DNA of 35,828 nt from Desulfovibrio psychrotolerans (lineage in GTDB: Bacteria; Desulfobacterota; Desulfovibrionia; Desulfovibrionales; Desulfovibrionaceae): the NCBI RefSeq assembly GCF_013340305.1, contig NZ_BLVP01000033.1:1-35828 (forward strand), given 5' to 3'. The stretch's first letter is position 1; every line of letters starts with the position of its first letter. The notes beneath the pieces are model-generated. The model worked only from the letters and a program-made list of their open reading frames with translations. It was not told where the DNA came from and ran no database searches. Positions 17,501 through 24,147 of the stretch are shown here, one piece after another. Position numbers and translations under genes: made by a program.

Positions 17501-18567
17501 CCACCGCACGCTTTCTCAAGGCTCGAGACATCGCACCGTGGCTGGAAGAACTCAGCACCGCGTATACCGTTCTGGCACCCGCACGGCACGGAGATACCGT
17601 TGTGTTCCGCGACTTCAATCCTGCAAACGGCATCGACATGGAGCATCTGTCCGCCACGCCCGCCAAAAAGGCCCTGCTGCCTCCCTGCGAAACTCTGTTT
17701 GAATACAAAACCACCAAGACCGAAGAGCCGCCCTACAAAACAGCCATAGAGCTGCACCCCACTCTGCCGGAAGGCAAGGTGCTGGTCTTCGGGGCACGCC
17801 CCTGCGACGCCCGCGCCATGCAGATATTCGACCGCGTGTATGACGGCAATCAAGCCAGAGACCCCTACTATACGGCCCGCCGCAATAACGCCACCATCGT
17901 CACCCTTGCCTGCGATCATCAGGAAGAAACCTGTTTCTGTGACCGTGTGGGCGGCAGCCCCGTGGATGCCACAGGGTCAGACGTGCTGCTCACCCCGCTG
18001 AAGGCGGGGTATGTGGCGGAGGCACTGACCGACAAAGGCGAGACTCTGCTGAACAGCACCACCTTCATGAAGGCGGACGGCCTGAAGCAGGAGGCGCTGA
18101 ACGCCCGCCACAAGATGCTGGAGCAGGTGCCGGACCGTTCCTCATTCCTCGACATGGAGCGCAATCTGCTGTCGCTGTTCTCCGATCTCGGGTTCTGGGA
18201 CAAAACAGCGCAAGCCTGCCTCAGTTGCGGGGCCTGCACCTACCTGTGTCCCACCTGCTATTGCTTCAACATCACGGACGAGTCGCACGGCGACTCCGGC
18301 AAGCGCATCCGCACGTGGGATAACTGCATGTCCAGCCAGTTCACGCTGGAAGGCAGCGGACACAATCCGCGCCCCACCAAGGCACACCGCATGCGCAACC
18401 GCATAGGCCACAAGTTCAGCTACTACCCGCAACTGCATGATAAAACGCTGGCCTGTGTGGGCTGCGGCAGATGCATATCCAACTGTCCGGTATCCTTCGA
18501 CATACGCAACGCCGTCGCCTGTGCCATACAGCAGGCAGATGCAGCCCGGGAGCACGCCCATGACTAA
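17497..18567 (+). CDS. flxB: FlxB, iron-sulfur subunit
   Basis: A 356-residue protein related to the beta subunit of sulfhydrogenase and to AsrA. It has VFGARPCDARAMQIFDRVY and TLACDHQEETCFC in the middle. Two [4Fe-4S] motifs follow at the C-terminus, CLSCGACTYLCPTCYCFNI and CVGCGRCISNCPVSFDIR. Its pairing with a flavin-NAD(P) gamma-type subunit (FlxA) next door is the same as in AsrAB and HydBG. It overlaps flxC by four bases and flxA by eight. Confidence 0.84.
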   Translation: MTTARFLKARDIAPWLEELSTAYTVLAPARHGDTVVFRDFNPANGIDMEHLSATPAKKALLPPCETLFEYKTTKTEEPPYKTAIELHPTLPEGKVLVFGARPCDARAMQIFDRVYDGNQARDPYYTARRNNATIVTLACDHQEETCFCDRVGGSPVDATGSDVLLTPLKAGYVAEALTDKGETLLNSTTFMKADGLKQEALNARHKMLEQVPDRSSFLDMERNLLSLFSDLGFWDKTAQACLSCGACTYLCPTCYCFNITDESHGDSGKRIRTWDNCMSSQFTLEGSGHNPRPTKAHRMRNRIGHKFSYYPQLHDKTLACVGCGRCISNCPVSFDIRNAVACAIQQADAAREHAHD

Positions 18568-19399
18568 CAATCCGCCCAATGTGTATCTGCCGGATATGGC
18601 CACCATTGTGGAGGTAGTGCAGGAAACCCCTGCCATCAAAACCTTCCGTGTGGTCCTCAATAGCGAAGAGAGAATGCGGGCTTTCCATTTCGAGCCCGGT
18701 CAGGTGGGCCAGCTTTCGGTACTCGGTGTGGGCGAATCCACCTTCGTTATCAATTCCCCTCCCACCCGCAAGGAATTCCTGCAATTCAGCGTCATGAAGG
18801 TGGGCGAACTGACCGGACACCTGCACAAGCTTAAAGCGGGCGACCAGATCGGCGTGCGCGCCCCGCTGGGCAATCACTTTCCCTATGCGTCCATGAAAGG
18901 CAAAAACATCGTCTTCATCGGCGGCGGCATCGGCATGGCGCCCTTGCGCACGCTGCTGCTCTTCATGCTCGACAACCGCGCGGACTACGGCGACATCACC
19001 CTGCTGTACGGCGCGCGCAGTCCGCGAGACATGGCCTTCGGCTATGAGGTGGAAGAATGGTTGCAGCGTAACGACATGCGTACCGTGCTCACCGTGGATA
19101 ACGGCACGCCGGAATGGCAGCACAAGGTGGGCCTTATTCCCAACGTGCTTAAGGAAATCAACCCCGGTCCGGAGAACACGGTGGCCGTCACCTGCGGCCC
19201 GCCCATCATGATCAAGTTCACGGTGCAGGCGCTGCAGGAACTCGGGTTTGATGACGAACAGGTTGTCACCACCCTTGAAAAACGCATGAAATGCGGTGTG
19301 GGAATATGTGGCCGCTGCAACATAGGCACCAGCTACGTGTGCAAGGACGGCCCCGTCTACACACTGGCGCAGCTTAAGCAACTCCCCGCAGAGATGTAG
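18560..19399 (+). CDS. flxA: FlxA, NAD(P)-binding flavin oxidoreductase subunit
   Basis: A 279-residue FNR-type protein similar to AsrB/HydG and dihydroorotate dehydrogenase electron-transfer subunits. The FAD domain covers about residues 10-110 (GQVGQLSVLGVGE, then VINSPPTRKEFLQFSV). The NAD domain has FIGGGIGMAPLRTLLLFML and VTCGPPIMIKFTVQALQ. The C-terminal [2Fe-2S] cysteines are CGVGICGRCNIGTSYVCKDGPV. It is the NADH entry/exit point of the complex. I chose ATG 18560, overlapping flxB by eight bases; the frame is open further left, but those residues fall inside flxB. A long hairpin follows before aor. Confidence 0.88.
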   Translation: MTNNPPNVYLPDMATIVEVVQETPAIKTFRVVLNSEERMRAFHFEPGQVGQLSVLGVGESTFVINSPPTRKEFLQFSVMKVGELTGHLHKLKAGDQIGVRAPLGNHFPYASMKGKNIVFIGGGIGMAPLRTLLLFMLDNRADYGDITLLYGARSPRDMAFGYEVEEWLQRNDMRTVLTVDNGTPEWQHKVGLIPNVLKEINPGPENTVAVTCGPPIMIKFTVQALQELGFDDEQVVTTLEKRMKCGVGICGRCNIGTSYVCKDGPVYTLAQLKQLPAEM

Positions 19400-19417
19400 A
19401 TATCCCGAACCTCCACT

Positions 19418-19455
19418 TCTTCCGCATGGGCGGCGTGTGCCACCCATGCGGAAGA
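19418..19455 (+). other. Long perfect hairpin between flxA and aor
   Basis: TCTTCCGCATGGG (19418-19430) pairs with CCCATGCGGAAGA (19443-19455): 13 perfect pairs, with a further GGC/GCC pairing inside the loop. No T tract follows. It lies about 20 bases after flxA and 100 bases before aor, so aor may be only partly cotranscribed or may have its own processing or promoter. Confidence 0.6.
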
Positions 19456-19555
19456 TGGTACCGGCTGACGGCCAGCTGCGCAGTTGCAGCCGGAGCAGAA
19501 GCGTATCAGGGCAGTTTTGATCGCAACGTGCGGTAACAGCAAGGAAGGAGAAACC

Positions 19556-21292
19556 ATGAATACCATTCTTCGTGTGCGGTGCAACGGCACCGGAATGCCT
19601 ACTCTGAGCACGCACCCCATCGGCACCTATGCCGGGCTGGGGGGCAGAGCCATGACCTCTAAAGTGATCTGCTCGGAAGTTCCTGCAGACTGCCACCCGC
19701 TGGGGCCTGAAAACAAACTTGTGTTCGCTCCCGGGCTCATGAGCGGCACGGCTGCCGCCACATCGGGGCGTCTGTCCGTGGGGTGCAAAAGCCCGCTCAC
19801 CGGCACCATCAAGGAAGCCAACGCGGGCGGCACGGCAGCGCAGGCACTGGCCAAACTGGGGTATGCTGCGGTCATCTTCGAAGGCGAGGCCGGGGGCAAC
19901 GCCCTGTATCGCCTTGTCATCGATGAAAAGGGGGCCAAGGTAGAACCGGCGGACGGCTACCGCATGCTTCCCAACTACGCCCTGCGCGACAAGGTGCAGG
20001 AAGAGTTCGGCGACAAGGTTTCGCTTATCAGCATCGGCACCGCCGGCGAAATGCGCATGTCCAACTCCACCATCGCGGTCACGGACCCCGAATTCCGCCC
20101 CACCAGGCACGCCGGACGCGGCGGTGTGGGAGCGGTCATGGGTTCCAAGGGCTTCAAGTGCATTATCGTGAATGCGGAAAACGCCTCCATCCGCAAGCCC
20201 GCACTGCCGGATGCCTTCAAAGCCGCCAACAAAAAGTTCGTTGAAGGGCTGAAAGGCCACCCTGTCACGGGTACCGGGCTGCCCGCATACGGCACCAATA
20301 TTCTCACCAACATACTGAACGAGGCCGGGGGCTACCCCACGCGGAACTTCTCTACGGGCCGGTTCGACGGAGCGGGCAACATTTCCGGCGAGGCGCAGGC
20401 CGAACTGGAACGCACGCGCGGCGGCAATCCTACCCATGGTTGCCACAAGGGCTGCGTGATCAAGTGCTCCGGTGTCTATGTGGACAAGGAAGGCAACTTC
20501 CTGACCAAGCAGCCGGAGTATGAAACCGTGTGGTCGCATGGCGGCAACTGCGGTATCGACGATCTGGACGCCATCGCCATGATGGACCGTCTTGATGACG
20601 ACTACGGGCTGGATACCATTGAAATGGGCGCCACCATCGGCGTTGCCATGGAAGCGGGCGTCATTCCCTTCGGCGACAAGGAAGGAGCCATCGATCTCAT
20701 CCATCAGGTGGGCAAGGGAACACCGCTGGGCCGCATTCTCGGCGCGGGCACGGCTGTCACGGCCAAGTGCTACGGGCTGGAGCGCGCCCCCGTGGTCAAG
20801 AATCAGGCCATGCCCGCGTATGACCCGCGCGCGGTCAAGGGCATGGGCGTCACCTACGCAACCACCACGCAGGGTGCCGACCACACCGCAGGCTACGCTG
20901 TGGCCACCAACATCCTGAACGTGGGCGGGCACGTAAACCCTCTCGGCACCGAAGGACAGGCAGAGCTTTCCCGCAGCCTGCAGGTGGCCACCGCCGCGCT
21001 GGATGCCACGGGCTATTGCCTGTTCATAGCCTTTGCCATTCTTGATCAGGCAGAAACCTTTGACGCCATGGTAGACAGCATTAACGCCATGTACGGTCTT
21101 ACCCTTACCGGCGGCGATGTTGTGGCCCTCGGGCAGGATATCCTGCGCATGGAACGCGACTTTAACAAGGCCGCGGGCTTCGGCCCTGCACACGACCGCC
21201 TGCCGCGCTACTTTACGCGCGAACCGCTTGCCCCGCACGGGGTTGTCTTTGACGTTCCGGAAGAAGAGCTGGATTCCGTATACAATTTCTAG
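19556..21292 (+). CDS. aor: Aldehyde:ferredoxin oxidoreductase (tungsten-type)
   Basis: A 578-residue AOR-family protein, using a tungstopterin to interconvert aldehyde and acid with ferredoxin. The N-terminal domain starts MNTILRVRCNG with VPADCHPLGPENKLVFAPG. The [4Fe-4S] ligands are in HGCHKGCVIKCSG (CxxxCxxxC), with a fourth cysteine near the C-terminus (DATGYCLF). Cofactor-binding motifs are DDYGLDTIEMGATIG and the block AYDPRAVKGMGVTYATTTQGAD. It is a little shorter than the roughly 600 residues typical of AOR, with no visible gap. The start ATG 19556 has AAGGAAGGAG upstream. Next to adh and flx it would dispose of acetaldehyde as acetate, giving reduced ferredoxin, or run in reverse. 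The substrate is inferred from context. Confidence 0.9.
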   Translation: MNTILRVRCNGTGMPTLSTHPIGTYAGLGGRAMTSKVICSEVPADCHPLGPENKLVFAPGLMSGTAAATSGRLSVGCKSPLTGTIKEANAGGTAAQALAKLGYAAVIFEGEAGGNALYRLVIDEKGAKVEPADGYRMLPNYALRDKVQEEFGDKVSLISIGTAGEMRMSNSTIAVTDPEFRPTRHAGRGGVGAVMGSKGFKCIIVNAENASIRKPALPDAFKAANKKFVEGLKGHPVTGTGLPAYGTNILTNILNEAGGYPTRNFSTGRFDGAGNISGEAQAELERTRGGNPTHGCHKGCVIKCSGVYVDKEGNFLTKQPEYETVWSHGGNCGIDDLDAIAMMDRLDDDYGLDTIEMGATIGVAMEAGVIPFGDKEGAIDLIHQVGKGTPLGRILGAGTAVTAKCYGLERAPVVKNQAMPAYDPRAVKGMGVTYATTTQGADHTAGYAVATNILNVGGHVNPLGTEGQAELSRSLQVATAALDATGYCLFIAFAILDQAETFDAMVDSINAMYGLTLTGGDVVALGQDILRMERDFNKAAGFGPAHDRLPRYFTREPLAPHGVVFDVPEEELDSVYNF

Positions 21293-21300
21293 CACGTCCT

Positions 21301-21328
21301 GCGGCCGGAGTTATAAGGCTCCGGCCGC
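21301..21328 (+). terminator. GC-rich stem-loop after aor
   Basis: GCGGCCGGAG (21301-21310) and CTCCGGCCGC (21319-21328) form a perfect ten-pair stem around TTATAAGG, starting nine bases after the aor stop. There is no U tract, so termination efficiency is uncertain, but its position at the end of the operon fits. Confidence 0.6.
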
Positions 21329-21426
21329 TGTCCGGAAGGGAGTGTTTACGGCATGCCACGTCCTCCGCACGTTGCCCGGCACTCCTTTCCGGATTCCGCA
21401 CGCAGCATTGCGTAAGGGGAATCAGC

Positions 21427-22230
21427 ATGCTCTATGACGATGGCTTTCTGCACAACAGGGACCCCATCCAGATAGGCTGGCGCTACGGCACGCACGATGC
21501 GGGCGGCGCATCCATAACCCCTGCGGAACGGCAGTTCATGCAGCTGCCCCCGGAATTGCTGTTCGCCTCGGATTGTTTTCAGGCCATATATGCGCGCAAA
21601 AACCGCCAGCATGTCTGCCTTCACCCCCTTGTAACCGCCCTGCCGCAGTTCACGGTTCTGTATACGGGTGAACGTCTGGACCAGTTTGATCTGGACGTGC
21701 TGCTCGCCTGCCTGCGCATTACCCAGCGGGCTGTTCCGGTCAAGGGCATGGTCAGAATCTCGCTGCGCGAACTGGCGCAAAAGGTCTCACGCTCTGTGGG
21801 CAAAACGGTGCAGGCGCGCGTAAGAGCAAGCCTGCGCAGGCTGGAGGCAGGAACCCTGCATATCAGCGATGCCCGCTATGAATTTCTGTTCTCGTTTTTG
21901 CAGCAGGTTATGATCAGCAGGGAAAACGATCTCTGCCTTGTCGCCGTGCACCCCATGCTGCTGGACAGCATGAACGCCATTCCCCGTCTGAACCTGAAGA
22001 TTCGGGACAGGGGTGCCCTTGCCGCAGACGGACTGCTGCGCTGGCTGCACGCCCTGTCACATTGCGGCAGCGAAATGTGCATCCCGCAGGCCATGCTTCC
22101 CGAACTCAGCGGCAGCCGCGCTCTGCCGCGCAGCAGGGTGGAAACAGCCATGGCAACCCTGGCGGATACCGGATGCCGCCATTACCTCGGGCTTACGGAT
22201 ACACAGGATCTCTTTCTCTGCCTGCGCTGA
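21427..22230 (+). CDS. TrfA-like replication initiator homologue
   Basis: A 267-residue protein that resembles plasmid TrfA/RepA-type initiators. A conserved central YTGERLDQFDLDVLLACLRI segment (TrfA has a related 'TYTGxxLxxDDxxVW' segment) is followed by winged-helix-like stretches: VRISLRELAQKVSRSVG, then RVRASLRRLEAGTLHI, and a second repeat-type domain toward the C-terminus (RGALAADGLLRWLHALSH, RSRVETAMATLADTGC). It has no signal peptide or membrane segment. AAGGGGAA precedes the ATG. It stands alone in the chromosome after the aor hairpin, and directly downstream is a field of short direct repeats resembling iterons. It may be a captured plasmid initiator or a regulator derived from one. 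The identification rests on short motifs only. Confidence 0.55.
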   Translation: MLYDDGFLHNRDPIQIGWRYGTHDAGGASITPAERQFMQLPPELLFASDCFQAIYARKNRQHVCLHPLVTALPQFTVLYTGERLDQFDLDVLLACLRITQRAVPVKGMVRISLRELAQKVSRSVGKTVQARVRASLRRLEAGTLHISDARYEFLFSFLQQVMISRENDLCLVAVHPMLLDSMNAIPRLNLKIRDRGALAADGLLRWLHALSHCGSEMCIPQAMLPELSGSRALPRSRVETAMATLADTGCRHYLGLTDTQDLFLCLR

Positions 22231-22280
22231 ACAGGTCGTTTTCGGGCTGCATCGGGGTGAGAATTGGGGCAGTCCCTGAT

Positions 22281-22407
22281 CGGCATATGAACGGCATATG
22301 ATCGGAACCTGCCCGCACCGATCCGAACCGATCGGAACTTGCCCGATCCGAACCGAACCGGACCAAACCGGACCGGACCGAACCAAACTGGACTGGACTG
22401 GATTGGG
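22281..22407. repeat. Iteron-like direct repeats and pentamer array downstream of the TrfA-like gene
   Basis: Three nested repeat types are visible. CGGCATATGA occurs twice, 11 bases apart (22281-22290 and 22292-22301). CCGATCCGAACCGA occurs at 22318-22331 and again at 22343-22356 (25 bases apart), inside a longer imperfect repeat that also duplicates ATCGGAAC(C/T)TGCCCG. From 22348 to 22407 twelve five-base units follow in register: CCGAA twice, CCGGA, CCAAA, CCGGA twice, CCGAA, CCAAA, CTGGA three times, then TTGGG. The tract starts 51 bases after the stop of the TrfA-like gene. It could be initiator binding sites, a slipped low-complexity tract, or both. Confidence 0.65.
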
Positions 22408-22567
22408 CACAACGCAAAGGGAACCGCCGCAGAAATCCCGGCCGGCAACGTAAAGAGCCAAACCTTAGGGGCTGTGTTTTCCCTCCGGCTTGTGCGTGTG
22501 CATACTTTTCCATCGCCTTCACGCCCGGAGTCATCCACCCGCATGGTTGACTCAAAGTCCCGCCCAA

Positions 22568-22600
22568 TGAACGCCTGCCCGCAATGCGGACAGGCGTTCA
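22568..22600 (-). terminator. Long stem-loop downstream of the small minus-strand gene
   Basis: TGAACGCCTG-C-CCGC and GCGG-A-CAGGCGTTCA pair as 14 base pairs with one internal C/A mismatch around AAT. It lies 28 bases past the stop of the gene at 22629-22823, so it probably marks its 3' end. No U tract is present. Confidence 0.45.
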
Positions 22601-22628
22601 CCTGTGCTCAGCATAAGAAATCGCGCAG

Positions 22629-22823
22629 CTACTGCACGGTCCCCTCATCATAATGGTAGAGCATCTTATCTTCCTGCGAGGCCCTGTCGTAGTCGGTCCA
22701 CTGCAAGTCCGTCTGGCTCATAAGCCACTGGATAACCTCGCCCTGACTGCCCGGCCTGCCGGGATACTCCACAATCTTCGTGATTTCCTCATCAAAAAAG
22801 GTAAGTCTTACAGCTATTTTCAT
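22629..22823 (-). CDS. Small conserved-looking protein of unknown function
   Basis: A 64-residue acidic soluble protein (begins MKIAVRLTFFDEEITKIVEY, ends YHYDEGTVQ) without signal peptide or membrane segment. The strong ribosome binding site GGAGGGC lies four bases before the ATG at 22821-22823, and a stem-loop follows the stop. The start 12 bases further upstream (22835) would overlap this binding site and is less likely. I do not recognise a family; the N-terminal beta-strand pattern (KIAVRLTFF, then charged) is plausible for a small globular fold. It sits alone between the TrfA-like gene's repeats and a non-coding region. Confidence 0.5.
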   Translation of the reverse strand: MKIAVRLTFFDEEITKIVEYPGRPGSQGEVIQWLMSQTDLQWTDYDRASQEDKMLYHYDEGTVQ

Positions 22824-23472
22824 AACGCCCTCCATGAATTGTCACAGCCTGCGTTCTGCGTAAGGGCTGCACTTCGGTCAGCCATGCGGTCGGCTATTCG
22901 GCCTGCGCACGCTGCGGAACCGGAGTCCCCTCTACCGTAAAGCATAAGCACGGAAGTGATGGGCGCAATGATTGGTTTGGGCAAGCCCACAGGCCAATAG
23001 TGGAAGCAACAGACGCAGCCACACTCTTCTGGCTTACCGACCCGGGCAAGCGGAAGAACGTGCTGCGGAAGGAGGGGGAGTATCGGAATGCAAGCAGAGC
23101 ACTCTCCATAACTCAGCATGACTCCAAACAAATCAGCCAGCTAGAAAAACAGCGATTCATATCGCATTTAACTAAACACAAAAAACTTACGGGCTTGGGA
23201 GTGCGAGGCTAGCAACAATCATTGGCTGTGTTGCCCTTTTCAAAGATGGCTTTCGGATCAAAGCACGTTTCCGCCGCCGGATGTCCAACCTTCATCAGCA
23301 GTGCACGGCCAAGCCCCAATCATCCCAACCACCTACCCCGAAAAGGCGATTCGGCTGCAATTGCAAACATTCAGCAGCACAAAAGCGGCTACGCCATTTA
23401 GCCTACCCGCTTGAACTCGCGTGGTGGCACTGCACGGGATTGAACCAATATCCTCTTGAATGCCACACATGG
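22824..23472. other. Non-coding or degraded DNA
   Basis: No gene I can support. Several frames of 60-100 codons are open on either strand, but they lack ribosome binding sites and family-like sequence. The middle (about 23150-23250) is AT-richer than its surroundings. Around 23430-23450 the minus strand reads GGTTCAATCCCGTGCAGTGC, which superficially resembles the 3' part of a tRNA, but the arms do not pair as a proper T-stem. The region may be remnant of a lost mobile element. Confidence 0.4.
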
Positions 23473-24147
23473 TTACACGCTGCCTCTTGATTCGGGGTTC
23501 TGCTCCGGCCCGTTGATGGCAAATTTGCGCAGGGCACGCACGTTCGATAGCCCCAGCTTGTTGACCATCCGTGTCAGATACGTCTCCACCGTCCTCGGGC
23601 TGATGCCAAGGCTTTCGGCAACCTCCATGTTGCTCACACCGCGCGCCATGGCCGAAAAGATGGCCCGTTCCTGATCGCTGAGCAGAAAGAGCGGGTCCGT
23701 TGCCGGAGCGCAAGCCGCTTCATCCAGACTCAATCCGGCGCGGGCACTCACAAAGCATTCACCGCGCAGCACGCCCTCTATCCCTTCCAGCAGCACCCCC
23801 GGCTCCTCACGCTTGGTCACATAGCCGTTCGCACCGCAGCGCAGCGCACGGTCTATGGTGCCGGGGTCTTCGTGCATGGAATAGACCAGGGTGCGGATAC
23901 CGTGTTCGGCCAGATCGGCGAGCAGGTCAAGGCCGCTGCCGTCGGCCAATGAAAGGTCCAGCAGCGCAAGGTCAAAGGCGGCCCGTTCCAGACACCCCTT
24001 GGCTTCGGCGCAGGTTCCGGCCTCCACGCCGGGCGTGTAGCCGTTGGACTCCAACAGCAGGTTCAGCCCCTGCCGCACGGCGGGATGATCGTCGATGAGC
24101 AGAAAACGGAGATCGCCCGGGGTGCGGGACGGGTCAGCGGGAAGCAT
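23473..24147 (-). CDS. NarL/LuxR-type response regulator
   Basis: A 224-residue regulator. The receiver domain has IDDHPAVRQGL, phosphoacceptor Asp64 (LALLDLSLADGSG) and the conserved Lys (GYVTKREEPG). The LuxR-type HTH at about 155-215 is SDQERAIFSAMARGVSNMEVAE followed by SLGISPRTVETYLTRMVNKLGL. The ATG (24145-24147) overlaps the kinase stop by 14 bases, with AAGGAG 11 bases upstream; an upstream extension in the same frame would be a Pro-rich stretch inside the kinase gene and is unlikely. It is paired with the HisKA_3 kinase encoded just before it. The target genes are not evident; the minus-strand autotransporter upstream is a candidate by proximity only. Confidence 0.87.
   Translation of the reverse strand: MLPADPSRTPGDLRFLLIDDHPAVRQGLNLLLESNGYTPGVEAGTCAEAKGCLERAAFDLALLDLSLADGSGLDLLADLAEHGIRTLVYSMHEDPGTIDRALRCGANGYVTKREEPGVLLEGIEGVLRGECFVSARAGLSLDEAACAPATDPLFLLSDQERAIFSAMARGVSNMEVAESLGISPRTVETYLTRMVNKLGLSNVRALRKFAINGPEQNPESRGSV

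Larger units (their letters stand above)
22231..22628. other. Non-coding region after the TrfA-like gene
   Basis: Apart from the repeat field (22281-22407) and the stem-loop at 22568-22600, I see no supportable gene. Short frames exist on both strands, including across the repeats, but their sequences are driven by the repeat itself. Confidence 0.45.

Noticed and set aside
18416-21295. A minus-strand open frame of 959 codons opposite flxA and aor
   Set aside because: It exactly mirrors strongly supported plus-strand genes, its translation is rich in His, Arg and Gly as expected for antisense of GC-rich codons, and it has no family-like motif. Similar long antisense frames opposite hdrA (13945-15327) and tpsA (31146-33092, 33279-35810) are rejected for the same reason.
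22348-22407. CRISPR array
   Set aside because: The repeat unit is only five bases with no spacers, and no cas genes are present in the window.
22568-22653. Tiny zinc-ribbon-like peptide (MNACPQCGQAF...) on the plus strand
   Set aside because: The sequence is a near-perfect palindrome, so both strands encode almost the same MNACP(Q/H)CGQAF peptide. That is better explained by a hairpin than by a gene; there is also no convincing ribosome binding site.
23413-23455. tRNA-like 3' end or phage attachment site on the minus strand
   Set aside because: GGTTCAATCC resembles a T-loop, but the flanking bases do not form a five-pair T-stem, and no acceptor or anticodon arm can be built upstream. An att remnant is possible but unsupported.
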